From contig NZ_LT629844.1 in the NCBI RefSeq assembly GCF_900106785.1, positions 109,458 to 173,457 of the forward strand: DNA of 64,000 nucleotides. Direction: 5' to 3'. Below, in pieces: positions 27,177-36,643 of this stretch. This DNA is from Prevotellamassilia timonensis (GTDB lineage Bacteria; Bacteroidota; Bacteroidia; Bacteroidales; Bacteroidaceae). Below the pieces are notes generated by a model. The model did no database searches. It was given only the letters and a program-made list of their open reading frames with translations, and was not told the origin of the DNA. The position numbers and the translations under genes are program-made. Positions within the stretch are counted from its first letter, which is position 1, and the number at the start of each line of letters is the position of its first letter.

Positions 27177-28616
27177 ATGAATAAATCTGATTTAGCTAAC
27201 ATATCGCTGCTGATGGTTGAGGACGACCTCACCTTCAGCACCATGCTGTCAACATGGCTGCGTAAAAAAGGTTTTGAGGTGTGCACCGCATCGAGTGTGG
27301 GGGCGGCCATCAAACTGTTGAGGCAGCCCGAGGGTAATGCACCGCAACTGGTGCTGTCGGACCTGCGCATGCCCGACCACGACGGACTTTATTTGTTGCG
27401 GTGGTTGCGCACGCAAGGCATGAACACGCCCTTTATCATCATGACAAGTTATGCCGATGTGCAAAATGCTGTTGAGGCCATGAAGTTGGGGGCAAACGAC
27501 TACATTAGCAAACCGGTGCAGCCCGACTTGCTGTTGCAAAAGATAGGTGATGCGCTTTCGGCCCGTACGCAATGCCACACCGAGGGCGCAGCGCCACAGC
27601 CCCCGGTGGTGGGTCAGCCAAGTGCCCCTGCCGCTTCTTCACAGCCGGCTACCTACGCCACCGGCTACACCGCCACACCGCCAAGGCACCCGGGCATAGA
27701 GGGACATTCGTCGCCCGCCCGCGAGCTATACCGTTTGGCAGCACTCGTGGCGCCCACTCCCATGTCGGTGCTCATTATCGGCGCCAGCGGCACAGGCAAG
27801 GAGCATGTGGCACACCGCATTCATGAGTTGAGCAACCGTGCCAATGCCCCATTCGTGGCACTCGATTGCGGGTCGCTCACCAAGGAACTGGCAGCCTCCG
27901 AACTTTTTGGACATAAAAAAGGCGCCTTTACCGGTGCCACGGCCGACAAGGTGGGGGCGTTTGAGCAGGCTTCGGGCGGTACGCTCTTTCTCGACGAAAT
28001 AGGTAATCTCAGCTACGACGTGCAGGTGCAGCTGTTGCGCGCCCTGCAAGAAAGGCGCATACGTGCTGTGGGCGGTAACGAAGAGCGCCCCATCGACATC
28101 AGACTGGTGTGCGCCACCAACGAAAATCTGCCAAAGGCCATTGCCGAAGGGCTGTTTCGTGAGGACCTCTACCACCGCATCAACGAGTTTACGCTGCACA
28201 TTCCGCTATTGCGTGAGCGCGGCACCGACATCGTGGAGTTTGCCAACTACTTTTTGGCACAAGCCAACACGGAGCTGCACCGCCACATCACGGGGTTCAC
28301 GCCCGAGGCTGAGGCTGCCCTGATGGCATACCCCTGGCCGGGCAATCTGCGCGAGATGCGCAATGTCATTGTGCGTGCCGCACTGTTGGCTGAGCAATCG
28401 TCGGTCATCACGCCCTTGCTGCTCAATCTGCCGGGGGCCGGTGCCCCTCAAGCGGCCACACCAGGCGCCTCGTTGGCCATCAAACCCTCGCCCGACGAGG
28501 AGTTAGCACGTATTAACCAGGCCTTGCAGCAAACGGGCGGCAACAAAAGCCGGGCTGCACAACTGTTGGGCATTGACCGCAAAACGCTTTACAACAAGCT
28601 GAAGGGGAATAGGTAA
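27177..28616 (+). CDS. Sigma-54-dependent response regulator (NtrC family)
   Basis: A DNA-binding activator that turns on sigma-54 promoters after phosphorylation. The receiver domain (1-125) has its phosphoacceptor D62 in 'LSDLRMPDHDG'. A proline/alanine/glutamine-rich linker (about 130-175) leads to the AAA+ domain with Walker A 'GASGTGKE' (202-209) and the sigma-54 contact loop 'GAFTGA' (249-254). The C-terminus is a Fis-type helix-turn-helix ('NKSRAAQLLGIDRKTLYNKL'). It is 479 residues, standard for the family, and probably co-transcribed with the hybrid kinase 24 bases upstream. Target promoters cannot be named from this window. Confidence 0.94.
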   Translation: MNKSDLANISLLMVEDDLTFSTMLSTWLRKKGFEVCTASSVGAAIKLLRQPEGNAPQLVLSDLRMPDHDGLYLLRWLRTQGMNTPFIIMTSYADVQNAVEAMKLGANDYISKPVQPDLLLQKIGDALSARTQCHTEGAAPQPPVVGQPSAPAASSQPATYATGYTATPPRHPGIEGHSSPARELYRLAALVAPTPMSVLIIGASGTGKEHVAHRIHELSNRANAPFVALDCGSLTKELAASELFGHKKGAFTGATADKVGAFEQASGGTLFLDEIGNLSYDVQVQLLRALQERRIRAVGGNEERPIDIRLVCATNENLPKAIAEGLFREDLYHRINEFTLHIPLLRERGTDIVEFANYFLAQANTELHRHITGFTPEAEAALMAYPWPGNLREMRNVIVRAALLAEQSSVITPLLLNLPGAGAPQAATPGASLAIKPSPDEELARINQALQQTGGNKSRAAQLLGIDRKTLYNKLKGNR

Positions 28617-28704
28617 ATACGTATTGGCGGATTTTAGGGTTAACGGGTTGACTGGTTAACAGGTTGACAAGTAAGTATGCTCTGCACTACTTGTTGTTAA
28701 GGAT

Positions 28705-29057
28705 ATAACCTCAAGTTTCGGATTTGGACGGGAACGGCCTGAAGGGCCAAAAGCACCAAGCCCAGGGCAAGCGAAGCGACACCCTGGGTATCGCGTGTTG
28801 GAGCAGTCGCGCCCTGAAAGGGCAAAAGCTTTAACCCTTTATGTTGTTATTCTTACTTGATAACTGATTTTGCGGTCTTAAAGTGGAACATCGTATGTAT
28901 ATTTTGTTCAATACTTGCGCCTTGTCTTAAAGCTTTTGCCCTTTCAGGGCGCGACTGCTCCAACACGCGATACCCAGGGTGTCGCTTCGCTTGCCCTGGG
29001 CTTGGTGCTTTTGGCCTTTCAGGCCGTTCCCATCCAAATCCGAAACTTGAGGTTATA
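28705..29057. repeat. Palindromic repeat family A, copy 4
   Basis: A well-preserved palindrome of about 350 bases with ends ATAACCTCAAGTTTCGGATT and inverse, inner blocks 'cccagggcaagcgaagcgac', 'gccctgaaagggcaaaagc' and the 'aacatcgtatgtatattttg' centre shared with copies 1 and 2. The base changes in 'ggcctgaagggcc' are matched in the opposite arm, so pairing is kept. Confidence 0.8.
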
Positions 29058-29061
29058 GCTA

Positions 29062-29330
29062 TTCGCTAACGCGAAAACATAAGGACAAAAGGACATAAGA
29101 ACAAAAGAGCTTCAAGACATACGGGCATGGACTTGCGTCCATGTGCCCTCAAGAACATAAGGGCTACGCCGTAGCGTTTAATGCGATTTCGTTCTTGTTT
29201 ATGACGATCAAAGTTTTAACGGCGTAGCCCTTATGTTCTTGAGGGCATATGGACGCAAGTCCATGCCCGTATGTCTTGAAGCTCTTATGTTCTTATGTCC
29301 TTTTGTCCTTTTGTTTCCGCGTTAGCGGCA
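29062..29330. repeat. Repeat family C, copy 3 (long inverted repeat)
   Basis: Two arms of about 115 bases (from 29062 and ending about 29330) are near-perfect inverse copies: CGCTAACGCG, 'acataagaacaaaagagc', 'ttcaagacatacgggcatgg', 'acttgcgtcca' and 'aacataagggctacgccgt'. The loop is 'ttcttgtttatgacg'-like. Copy 4 at 36822 is almost the same. Confidence 0.8.
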
Positions 29331-29570
29331 AATCTCATAACTCGCAAACAATGCCCCCATGTGTGGCATGCCATTCTACACAATAAGTGTGGAAAGTTTC
29401 CACACATTCCACACACAATTCCCCACTTTCTACACTACCACTTATTTTGGCACGTGTGCAATAATATTTGATAATCAGCGATTTTGTGCTACCTGAGAGT
29501 TTTTGGCACACACCTTGCGCTTTATATGGGCAGAAACAACATTACTCACAACAACAAAAACGAACAAGTT

Positions 29571-29909
29571 ATGAAAAAGTTCACAGTTTCTGCCATCGTG
29601 GCAATGGGAGCCGTAGTGCTCAGCAGCGCAGCATTCGCTGGTACAACAAGCTACAACAGCCGTGGCTTTGTGTCTAACTCATCATCGGCCGACACCGTGG
29701 TACCCACCGACACCGTAGTGCCCGAAAACCAAACTCCCGAACAGAAGGACACCACTGCCAAGCAGGAGGCTCCCGTCCTGTTCAGCCTGGTCGACACCGT
29801 AGTGCCTGCCGACACCCTCACTCCGGCAAAGAATGACGAACCTGCCAAGCAGGACACCCCCGTCAAGGAGGAGACTCCCGTCAAGCAGGAAACCGCCCCA
29901 GTTGAATAA
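29571..29909 (+). CDS. Small exported low-complexity protein
   Basis: A 112-residue protein with a clear signal peptide ('MKKFTVSAIVAMGAVVLSSA', cut near 'AFA'). The mature part is low in complexity: 'DTVVPTDTVVPEN' and 'DTVVPADTLTPAKND' repeats, then 'PAKQDTPVKEETPVKQETAP'. No domain is recognised. Start is the ATG at 29571, since the longer frame lacks a signal. A strong hairpin terminator lies 100 bases downstream, and no cotranscribed neighbour is seen. It may be a periplasmic or surface linker/stalk protein, but this is only a guess from composition. Confidence 0.65.
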   Translation: MKKFTVSAIVAMGAVVLSSAAFAGTTSYNSRGFVSNSSSADTVVPTDTVVPENQTPEQKDTTAKQEAPVLFSLVDTVVPADTLTPAKNDEPAKQDTPVKEETPVKQETAPVE

Positions 29910-30010
29910 TCCTGTGCCCCATCAACCCAGGCTACAATAAAAAACAATTCAGACTTAGTATATATAATCGTGTAGTGCAACAGATAATAGTGCCTCGAGT
30001 TGGTGACACG

Positions 30011-30060
30011 CCTCGCGAATGTGCAAATGCTTTAGCAGCTTGCACATTCGCGAGGCTTTT
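30011..30060 (+). terminator. Rho-independent terminator of the low-complexity protein gene
   Basis: Perfect 16-bp stem CCTCGCGAATGTGCAA / TTGCACATTCGCGAGG around 'atgctttagcagc', followed by CTTTTTTG. Confidence 0.85.
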
Positions 30061-30305
30061 TTGTTTGTTCAGGCAGGCACATGGGCCACACTTGCCTGTG
30101 CCCCTTGTCACCCCCGTCCTCCCGCCTCTCTGTTAACTTGTCTGTCTGTCCTCTTGTTCCCTCGTCTTACCTGTCCTCTCCGTTTATTTTGTTACCTAAA
30201 TATCGTTTCAGTGTCATGAAAAGGCCCTTTCTGTCCCCCATTTTCCACGAATTATTAACACTAAAGTCACTTTTCTGAATATATTAACAAAGTTTTACCA
30301 CCCCG

Positions 30306-30337
30306 TTTGGAATATTCACTTTACGGGCGTATATTTG
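30306..30337 (+). promoter_or_regulatory. Promoter of the discoidin-domain protein gene
   Basis: TTTG (30306-30309), a 20-base spacer, and TATATTTG (30330-30337) match the Bacteroidetes consensus fully. The start codon at 30457 leaves a leader of about 110 bases. The rest of the 29910-30456 spacer has no gene. Confidence 0.75.
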
Positions 30338-30456
30338 CCACGTGAACGAGAGATGTATTTAAGTTTTGCTACCTAATATTTAACAACTTGACGTCTCTGC
30401 ACGTTACACACAGTTCTGACTGGCTAAAAATTACTTTAACTTAATATTTATCTAAC

Positions 30457-32877
30457 ATGAAGAAAATTACTTTCATGCTGTCGTTGCTCATGTCTATGGG
30501 AGCAATGACAACTTCTGCCCAAGTACTTCCGCGTACGGGGTGGACAATTACTACGTCTGGCGAGTGTGATGACAGTGGTTCTGGTCATGCCGCAGCCATT
30601 ATTGATGGTAATAACAACACTTTTTGGCACACTAACTGGGGCGGTTATAATGCTTCGGGTGATACGTCTAAAAGATTGCCTCAGTTCTTCCAAGTAGATT
30701 TGGGCTCAGAGCAGGAGTTCCAAACAATTGGTTATATGCCACGTACACAATTAGACGCAAATGGTGTGGTAAAGGGTTATAAACTATACGTGAGCAACAA
30801 CCCATTTGAAACTGTAAGTGGCGGTAAAACAGCAGCACAAATTGTATCTGCATTAGGTGATCCTGCAATGGAGGGCACATTCAGCTACGATGGCGAAACA
30901 TCTGCTTCGCTCAAGACGGCTACCGCAGCATCAGTATTAAAAGGCCGTTATGTGTTGTTTGTTGTGACTGATGCAGTTACAAAAGAAGCACCTAAATGTT
31001 TTGCTACCTGTGCCGAGTTCTATCTGGCCAAGGGTCCTACGATTGAGGCTAAGACCATGACCTATCATTACAAGGTCGATGATGTAGAATACGCCACACG
31101 TTCTGTTCAATATGTTGATGCTTCTACTGCTGCTGTGCCAACTATCGATTACCTAACCAATGGTACAATAACAGACAATGCCGACGGAAGTAAGGACGTA
31201 GCTTGTACCACAACTTATCCATTTGTAGCGCAAACTACATTCGATGCCAATACCGCTCATTGGTATTCAATGGCCGTGCGTGCTAATGATGGCAATCATC
31301 TGTTGGCTGCTAAGGACAACGGCAAGGTTGGTACCATTACCAAAGGAACACTTCCTGATGGCTGCCCAGAGGGTATAGCTGATGAAATGCAGTGGGCATT
31401 TGTTGGTAACCTTAAAGATGGCTTTAAGCTCTACAATAAGGCAAATAACAAGCAAATTGTGGTAAAGCAAGTAACTGAAACTAAAAATGGTAAAACGACT
31501 ACTTACACCCAATTAGAACTTGCCGATAATGAAGGTGCTGCGCTCAAACTCAGAAAGGATAACAATGGTTTTGGCCTTTATGCAACCGAAGGTAATTGCT
31601 TTAATCGATACGACCAGGATCGTATTGCTCAATGGGAAGGTTTTGATGATGGTTCAACATTCCGCATTCAAGAGCCTAATGACTATGTGCTGCAGTATGC
31701 TGCCCGGTTCGCCCTTGTTGATGACAGCGATGCACCCGAGGGTGCTATCGGTGCAAACTCTTACTTGAGCGTTGCTGAGAACTCGAATGCTTTCAAGGCT
31801 GCCTATACTGCTGCAAGTGCAGAGGGTGCTACTGCTGAACAAATAAAAGCACTCGCGGCTGAAAATGGAAAGGTTGCGGCTGCCACTACCACAACTATGG
31901 AAATTGGTAAGTATTACCGTTTGTATAATAAGGCGCACAAAAAATACGCTTGCCTCAATGATAATCCTGCACAGGTAACAAGCAAACTTATCGGTACAGT
32001 TAACGGCAAGGGAGCATCATCTGTTTTCTATATTGAAAATGCAGGAACTGGTCGCTACCGCATCAAGGTGGGTGATCTAACCTTGGGTAAAGCGTCAAAG
32101 AGCACCGATATAGCACTTGGTGATAACAATTACGGAAATAAAGGTAGTTATGTCATCTCGCACGCAGGTAAAATATTCTGGTTCTTTGATAAAGCAACAA
32201 ATTCTAATTACAGCTATATCCATGCTGCAAACAGTGGCGCAAATATGGTAGGTTGGGAAGCCCAATCTGATACTTATGCCAGCCAGTGGTACGTTGTCCC
32301 CGCTACCGATGTAGAAATTGACATGACTGCTCAGGGTGACAAGAAGTATGCTTCGGCTTACTTGCCCTTCGGTGTAAGCAATGTGGCTGGTGCTACTGCC
32401 TACACTGGTGCACTCAACGCAGAGAAGAATGCCATCGACATGACTGCTACTACTTCAGTTCCTGCCAACATTGGTTTCGTACTCGTTGGTACAGAAGACA
32501 AGGCTACTCTTACTATCGGTGAGGCAACTGCTATTGCAGGTGAGAATGTTTTGACTGGTACTAACACTGGTATTGCATTTGCTGAGGCTACACCCAAGGC
32601 TAACTACCTCGTATTTGGTGTGAACAATGGTACTGTAGGTTTCTACACTCCAGGCAATGTAACCGCTATTCCTGCCAACAAGGCTTACATCAACGCAAGC
32701 GAAATCTCTAACCAAGCTATTGCCCTCAACTTTGGCAATACTGTAACTGGCATCAACGCTGCTACTATCAACAATGGTGAGAACAATGCTCCCATCTACG
32801 ATCTCAGCGGTCGCCGCGTATGGGCTCCTGTTAAGGGCGGTCTCTACATTCAGAATGGCAAGAAGCTCGTTAAGTAA
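30457..32877 (+). CDS. Large secreted protein with F5/8 type C (discoidin) domain
   Basis: An 806-residue exported protein beginning with a signal peptide ('MKKITFMLSLLMSMGAMTTSA'). Residues about 30-190 fit an F5/8 type C carbohydrate-binding fold ('AIIDGNNNTFWHTNWGGY', 'LPQFFQVDLGSEQEFQTIGY', 'KGYKLYVSNNPFE'). Two later segments begin 'WYSMAVRANDGNHLLAAKDN' and 'YYRLYNKAHKKYACLNDNP' and look like related beta-trefoil-type repeats. The end, 'PIYDLSGRRVWAPVKGGLYI' plus 'NGKKLVK', is the common C-terminal tail of secreted Prevotella/Bacteroidales proteins. No catalytic domain is recognised, so a glycan-binding surface protein is the best guess. Codon use is more AT-tolerant than in the neighbours. 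A 58-residue ORF follows after 44 bases. Confidence 0.75.
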   Translation: MKKITFMLSLLMSMGAMTTSAQVLPRTGWTITTSGECDDSGSGHAAAIIDGNNNTFWHTNWGGYNASGDTSKRLPQFFQVDLGSEQEFQTIGYMPRTQLDANGVVKGYKLYVSNNPFETVSGGKTAAQIVSALGDPAMEGTFSYDGETSASLKTATAASVLKGRYVLFVVTDAVTKEAPKCFATCAEFYLAKGPTIEAKTMTYHYKVDDVEYATRSVQYVDASTAAVPTIDYLTNGTITDNADGSKDVACTTTYPFVAQTTFDANTAHWYSMAVRANDGNHLLAAKDNGKVGTITKGTLPDGCPEGIADEMQWAFVGNLKDGFKLYNKANNKQIVVKQVTETKNGKTTTYTQLELADNEGAALKLRKDNNGFGLYATEGNCFNRYDQDRIAQWEGFDDGSTFRIQEPNDYVLQYAARFALVDDSDAPEGAIGANSYLSVAENSNAFKAAYTAASAEGATAEQIKALAAENGKVAAATTTTMEIGKYYRLYNKAHKKYACLNDNPAQVTSKLIGTVNGKGASSVFYIENAGTGRYRIKVGDLTLGKASKSTDIALGDNNYGNKGSYVISHAGKIFWFFDKATNSNYSYIHAANSGANMVGWEAQSDTYASQWYVVPATDVEIDMTAQGDKKYASAYLPFGVSNVAGATAYTGALNAEKNAIDMTATTSVPANIGFVLVGTEDKATLTIGEATAIAGENVLTGTNTGIAFAEATPKANYLVFGVNNGTVGFYTPGNVTAIPANKAYINASEISNQAIALNFGNTVTGINAATINNGENNAPIYDLSGRRVWAPVKGGLYIQNGKKLVK

Positions 32878-32921
32878 GCATTACCCAATCATCAACATTT
32901 AACCAAACAAGTTACACAATT

Positions 32922-33098
32922 ATGAAAATGACATATAGCAAGCCTCAAGCTCAGGTTATCAACCTCTATGCCGAGGACACTATGCTGGCTGGATCTGGAA
33001 ACGTTTCATATGACGTTGACAAGACCAAGGAAACTAACGTGATAATGTCTGACCAAAAGGGTTGGAGCAGCGACAGCTGGTCTGCCGACGAGGACTAA
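32922..33098 (+). CDS. Small peptide of the 'KPQAQVINLYAED..LAGSG' type
   Basis: A 58-residue ORF, ATG at 32922 and TAA at 33096. It begins 'MKMTYSKPQAQVINLYAED', continues 'TMLAGSG', and ends in a polar, W- and D-rich tail ('GWSSDSWSADED'). Short peptides of this pattern (K-P-x-[hydrophobic], then 'LxGSG') are frequent in Bacteroidales, often behind secreted-protein genes; their role is not known to me. It is 44 bases after the discoidin protein and before a strong terminator, so the two are probably one transcript. The conserved front followed by a glycine motif recalls leader/core layout of ribosomally made peptides, but no modifying enzyme is nearby. Confidence 0.6.
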   Translation: MKMTYSKPQAQVINLYAEDTMLAGSGNVSYDVDKTKETNVIMSDQKGWSSDSWSADED

Positions 33099-33180
33099 TC
33101 CACATGGCATAATACGCTTTAAGGCGGAGATATTTCCCGCTTTTAATCCACTTGCAAGGAAGTAGGTAGCCTTGCAGGTA

Positions 33181-33247
33181 AGAAATTATCAATCGTAATT
33201 TCTTTCATTTGGTGAGCCGCCCGGAATGCTTTTCCGGGCGGCTTTTT
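33181..33247 (+). terminator. Double hairpin terminator after the small peptide gene
   Basis: A first hairpin AGAAATTA / TAATTTCT (33181-33203) is followed by a strong stem GCCGCCCGGA / TCCGGGCGGC (33216-33242) and TTTTT. Confidence 0.85.
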
Positions 33248-33296
33248 AGATATAGCGTTTGTTAGTAGCGTTTGTTGGTGGCGCTTTGTGCTTGAA

Positions 33297-33431
33297 GAAA
33301 CGCAAGCTCTAATGGGGGCGACGCGTCTCGCGTCGGGGATAGTGCAGCTGATGTTTAGTGGGTTTTGTGTGTCTTTTCTTTTTATTTTTCCGACGCGAGA
33401 CGCGTCGCCCCCCATTAGAGGTAGCGTTTTG
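33297..33431. repeat. Palindromic repeat family B, copy 4
   Basis: Arms CTAATGGGGGCGACGCGTCT and inverse, with outer 'aaacgcaagc' on one side and 'gaggtagcgttt' on the other. The loop ('tagtgcagctgatgtttagt...') is shorter and unlike that of other copies. Confidence 0.8.
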
Positions 33432-33456
33432 CCCCCTTGCACTTTCGCTTACGCGC

Positions 33457-33536
33457 AAGTTAGGCTGCGGCTCGGAAATAAAAACGAAAGTTTTAGGACT
33501 TTCGTTTTGTATTTCGCTCGCCTTGCACTAACTTTG
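33457..33536 (+). promoter_or_regulatory. Promoter-bearing hairpin repeat before glmM
   Basis: Flank AAGTTAGGCTGCGGCTCGG, a central hairpin (AAAACGAAAG / CTTTCGTTTT), and flank CTCGCCTTGCACTAACTTTG. The last eight bases TAACTTTG (33529-33536) are a consensus -7 box 43 bases before glmM. The same layout, inverted for strand, precedes purA (46447-46527), and a variant precedes fkp (51886-52028). Confidence 0.7.
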
Positions 33537-33579
33537 CTATCTCAAACAATAAAACACATAATAAAACAATAAAGATACT

Positions 33580-34977
33580 ATGACACTGATTAAATCCATT
33601 TCAGGTTTCCGTGGTACTATTGGCGGTAAAACAGGCGATACGCTCAATCCTGTCGATATTGCCAAGTCTGTTTCTGCATTCGCTGCACTGCGCGAAAATG
33701 TGGTAAGCCGTGCCTTCCGCCGTAAGATTGTTGTCGGCCGCGATGCCCGTATCTCGGGCGAGATGGTAAGCCATGTGGTATGCGGTACACTCATGGGTAT
33801 GGGCTTTGATGTAGTCAACATCGGCCTGGCCTCAACACCTACCACCGAATTGGCTGTGACCATGGAACACGCTTGTGGCGGTATCATCATCACTGCAAGT
33901 CACAACCCGCGCCAGTGGAACGCCTTGAAGTTCTTGAACGAAAAAGGCGAATTCCTGCCGCCCGCAGAGGCATCTGAAGTGGTACGTCTGGCCAACAACT
34001 GCAACTTCGAGTTTGCCGATGTCGACAGCCTCGGTTGCTACACCAAAAACTTCAGCTACGACCAGCGCCACATTGAGCTGGTTAAGGATCTCGAACTGGT
34101 TGACATCGAAGCTATCCGCCGTGCACACTTCAAGGTGGCCATCGATACAGTCAACTCGGTTGGTGGTATCATCATACCCAAATTGCTGGGCCAGCTTGGT
34201 GTGACAGAGGTTACTGGCTTGAACACTGAACCTACCGGCAACTTCTCCCACAACCCCGAGCCCTTGAAGCAGAATTTGAGCGAAATACGCAACCTGCTGC
34301 GTAAGGGACGTCACGACCTGGGTATTGTGGTTGACCCCGATGTTGACCGCTTGGCACTTGTATGCGAGGACGGCAGCATGTTTGGCGAGGAAAACACACT
34401 CGTGGCCTGCGCCGACTACGTATTGCGCCACACACCTGGCCCCACGGTGTCAAACCTCTCGTCAAGCCGTGGCTTGCGCGATGTAACCGAAAAGTACGGT
34501 TGCAACTACGCAGCAGCTGCTGTGGGCGAGGTAAACGTGGTAACCAAGATGAAGGAAACTGGTGCCGTAATTGGTGGTGAAGGCAATGGCGGTGTGATTT
34601 ACCCCGCTGCCCACTCTGGCCGCGACGCATTGGTAGGTATCGCCCTTATCCTTACTTATCTGGCCAAGACTGGCATGCGCGCTACCGAACTCCGCAACTC
34701 TCTGCCGCAGTACTACATTGCCAAAAACCGCATCGACCTCGATCCGACTACCGACATCTTTGGTATTCTGCAGAAGGTTAAGGACCTCTACAAGAACGAG
34801 CAAGTTACCGACATCGATGGTGTGAAGATTGACTTTGCCGACAAGTGGGTACACCTGCGCAAGAGCAACACCGAGCCTATCATTCGTGTATACTCTGAGG
34901 CACACACTATGGAGGAAGCCGATGCCCTTGGCAAGCAAATCATGGACATCGTTTACAACATGACACAGAAGAAGTAA
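33580..34977 (+). CDS. glmM: Phosphoglucosamine mutase / phosphohexomutase
   Basis: Converts glucosamine-6-phosphate to glucosamine-1-phosphate, feeding UDP-GlcNAc for peptidoglycan and surface glycans. The 465-residue protein has the four-domain alpha-D-phosphohexomutase layout. The catalytic serine is in 'IITASHNPRQWNALKF' (near 107), the metal loop is 'VVDPDVDRLAL' (near 253), the sugar-binding loop is 'GGEGNGGVIYP' (near 335), and the phosphate-binding loop is 'RKSNTEPIIRVYSEA' (near 435). Sequence detail fits the GlmM-like group of Bacteroidetes; phosphomannomutase activity cannot be excluded. It is monocistronic: a repeat-borne promoter lies upstream and a strong terminator downstream. 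Confidence 0.85.
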   Translation: MTLIKSISGFRGTIGGKTGDTLNPVDIAKSVSAFAALRENVVSRAFRRKIVVGRDARISGEMVSHVVCGTLMGMGFDVVNIGLASTPTTELAVTMEHACGGIIITASHNPRQWNALKFLNEKGEFLPPAEASEVVRLANNCNFEFADVDSLGCYTKNFSYDQRHIELVKDLELVDIEAIRRAHFKVAIDTVNSVGGIIIPKLLGQLGVTEVTGLNTEPTGNFSHNPEPLKQNLSEIRNLLRKGRHDLGIVVDPDVDRLALVCEDGSMFGEENTLVACADYVLRHTPGPTVSNLSSSRGLRDVTEKYGCNYAAAAVGEVNVVTKMKETGAVIGGEGNGGVIYPAAHSGRDALVGIALILTYLAKTGMRATELRNSLPQYYIAKNRIDLDPTTDIFGILQKVKDLYKNEQVTDIDGVKIDFADKWVHLRKSNTEPIIRVYSEAHTMEEADALGKQIMDIVYNMTQKK

Positions 34978-35006
34978 TGGCATAGTTGCTCTTCAATAAA
35001 TAACGC

Positions 35007-35055
35007 AAGTTGACGAGCTGTCGCTATAATAGCCGGCTCGTCAACTTTCTTTTTT
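35007..35055 (+). terminator. Rho-independent terminator after glmM
   Basis: Perfect stem AAGTTGACGAGC / GCTCGTCAACTT (35007-35018 with 35036-35047) followed by TCTTTTTT. It separates glmM from the sulfatase gene. Confidence 0.85.
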
Positions 35056-35067
35056 CCAACCTGTCTT

Positions 35068-36609
35068 ATGAAGAAGAATCTCCTGCTTTTAGCACCAATG
35101 CTGTTCCCCGCCGCTGCTGCAGCGCAAGGGCACTACAACATAGTGTACATCATGACCGACGACCACACGGCGCAAATGATGAGTTGCTACGACAACCGTT
35201 TTGTCGAGACACCCAACCTCGACCGCATTGCGGCCGATGGCGTGAAGTTTGTTAACTCTTATGTGGCCAACTCGCTGTCAGGCCCCAGCCGCGCTTGTAT
35301 GCTTACTGGCAAACACTCACACAAGAATGGCTTTACTAACAATGAGCACGGCGTGTTTGACGGTTCGCAGCAAACCATGCCCAAACTCATGCAAAAGGCT
35401 GGCTACCAAACCGCCATCATTGGCAAGTGGCACCTGGTGAGCACCCCCACGGGTTTTGACTACTACAACATTTTGCCGGCACAGGGTGACTACTACAACC
35501 CCAACTTTATCAACATGGACGGCACCGAAACGCGCGAAAAGGGCTATGTGACCAACATCGTGACCGACAAGGCCATTGACTGGATGGAGCACAAGCGCGA
35601 CAAGAGCAAGCCCTTCATACTCTTTGTGCACCACAAGGCTTGCCACCGTGCCTGGTTGCCCGAACTCAAATATCTGCGCGAATATGAGGACAAGACATTT
35701 GCCCTGCCCGAAAACTTCTACGATGACTATGAGGGCCGCGATGCTGCTAAAACGGCCGAGATGCAGATTGGCAAGCACATGGACATTGTGTACGACACCA
35801 AGATGTACACTCCGGGCTCAAAGACATTCCTGACCGACAATTACCTCAACATGATTGGTCGTCTCGACTCAAGGTCGCGTGCCGAGTATGACTACTTCTA
35901 CGATTCACTGGCCTTAGACTTTAACAGCCGTCACCTCACGGGCAAGGCTTTGGACGAGTTCAAGTATCAGCGCTACATGCGCGACTATGCCAAGGTGGTG
36001 AAGAGCCTTGACGACAACGTCGGCCGCATGCTCGACTACCTCAAGCAGTCGGGATTGCTCGACTCCACGCTCGTGGTTTACACCTCCGACCAAGGTTTCT
36101 ACATGGGCGAGCACGGGTGGTTTGACAAGCGCTTTATGTATGAGGAGTCGCTCAACACGCCGTTGGTAATGCGTCTGCCAAAGGGCTTCAATGCCCGTGG
36201 CGACATCAGCGAGATGGTGCAGAACATTGACTATGCACCCACATTCCTGCAACTGGCGGGTGCCCCCGTGCCAGCCGACATTCAGGGCGTGTCGCTCCTG
36301 CCGCTGTTGCAAGGCAAACACCCCAAAAACTGGCGCAAGAGCATCTACTACCACTATTATGAATATCCGGCCGAACATGCTGTAAAGCGTCATTATGGTG
36401 TACGCAGTTCTGATGGTTACAAGCTCATTCACTTCTACAACGACATCAATAAGTGGGAACTTTATAATCTCAACACCGACCCGCACGAAATGCACAACAT
36501 CTATGGCCAGCCGGGTACTGAGAAAATCACTGCCCGCTTGATGAAGGAGCTTGTCCGCCTGCAAAAGCAGTATGACGACCAGGACGCGCTCAAGCTTAAT
36601 GCAAAGTGA
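35068..36609 (+). CDS. Secreted sulfatase of the Ser type (S1 family)
   Basis: Removes sulfate esters from glycans, probably sulfated host mucin or glycosaminoglycan sugars. A signal peptide occupies residues 1-20. The modification motif is S71-G-P-S-R, ending 'ACMLTG' (71-81); serine here needs an anaerobic sulfatase-maturating radical-SAM enzyme to become formylglycine. No such enzyme gene is in the window. Metal ligands are in 'IVYIMTDDHT' (25-34) and 'YTSDQGFYMGEHGWFDK'. At 513 residues it resembles the group that holds N-acetylglucosamine-6-sulfatases, but the substrate is inferred. No SusCD pair or other glycan gene is beside it. A family D hairpin follows. Confidence 0.88.
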   Translation: MKKNLLLLAPMLFPAAAAAQGHYNIVYIMTDDHTAQMMSCYDNRFVETPNLDRIAADGVKFVNSYVANSLSGPSRACMLTGKHSHKNGFTNNEHGVFDGSQQTMPKLMQKAGYQTAIIGKWHLVSTPTGFDYYNILPAQGDYYNPNFINMDGTETREKGYVTNIVTDKAIDWMEHKRDKSKPFILFVHHKACHRAWLPELKYLREYEDKTFALPENFYDDYEGRDAAKTAEMQIGKHMDIVYDTKMYTPGSKTFLTDNYLNMIGRLDSRSRAEYDYFYDSLALDFNSRHLTGKALDEFKYQRYMRDYAKVVKSLDDNVGRMLDYLKQSGLLDSTLVVYTSDQGFYMGEHGWFDKRFMYEESLNTPLVMRLPKGFNARGDISEMVQNIDYAPTFLQLAGAPVPADIQGVSLLPLLQGKHPKNWRKSIYYHYYEYPAEHAVKRHYGVRSSDGYKLIHFYNDINKWELYNLNTDPHEMHNIYGQPGTEKITARLMKELVRLQKQYDDQDALKLNAK

Positions 36610-36643
36610 TGCGAGCATGGTAATGTGCTAATATGCTAATGGG

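Noticed and set aside
25346-28616. The kinase and sigma-54 activator as parts of one fused regulator
   Set aside because: A stop codon and a 24-base gap with a fresh ATG separate them; they are two co-transcribed genes.
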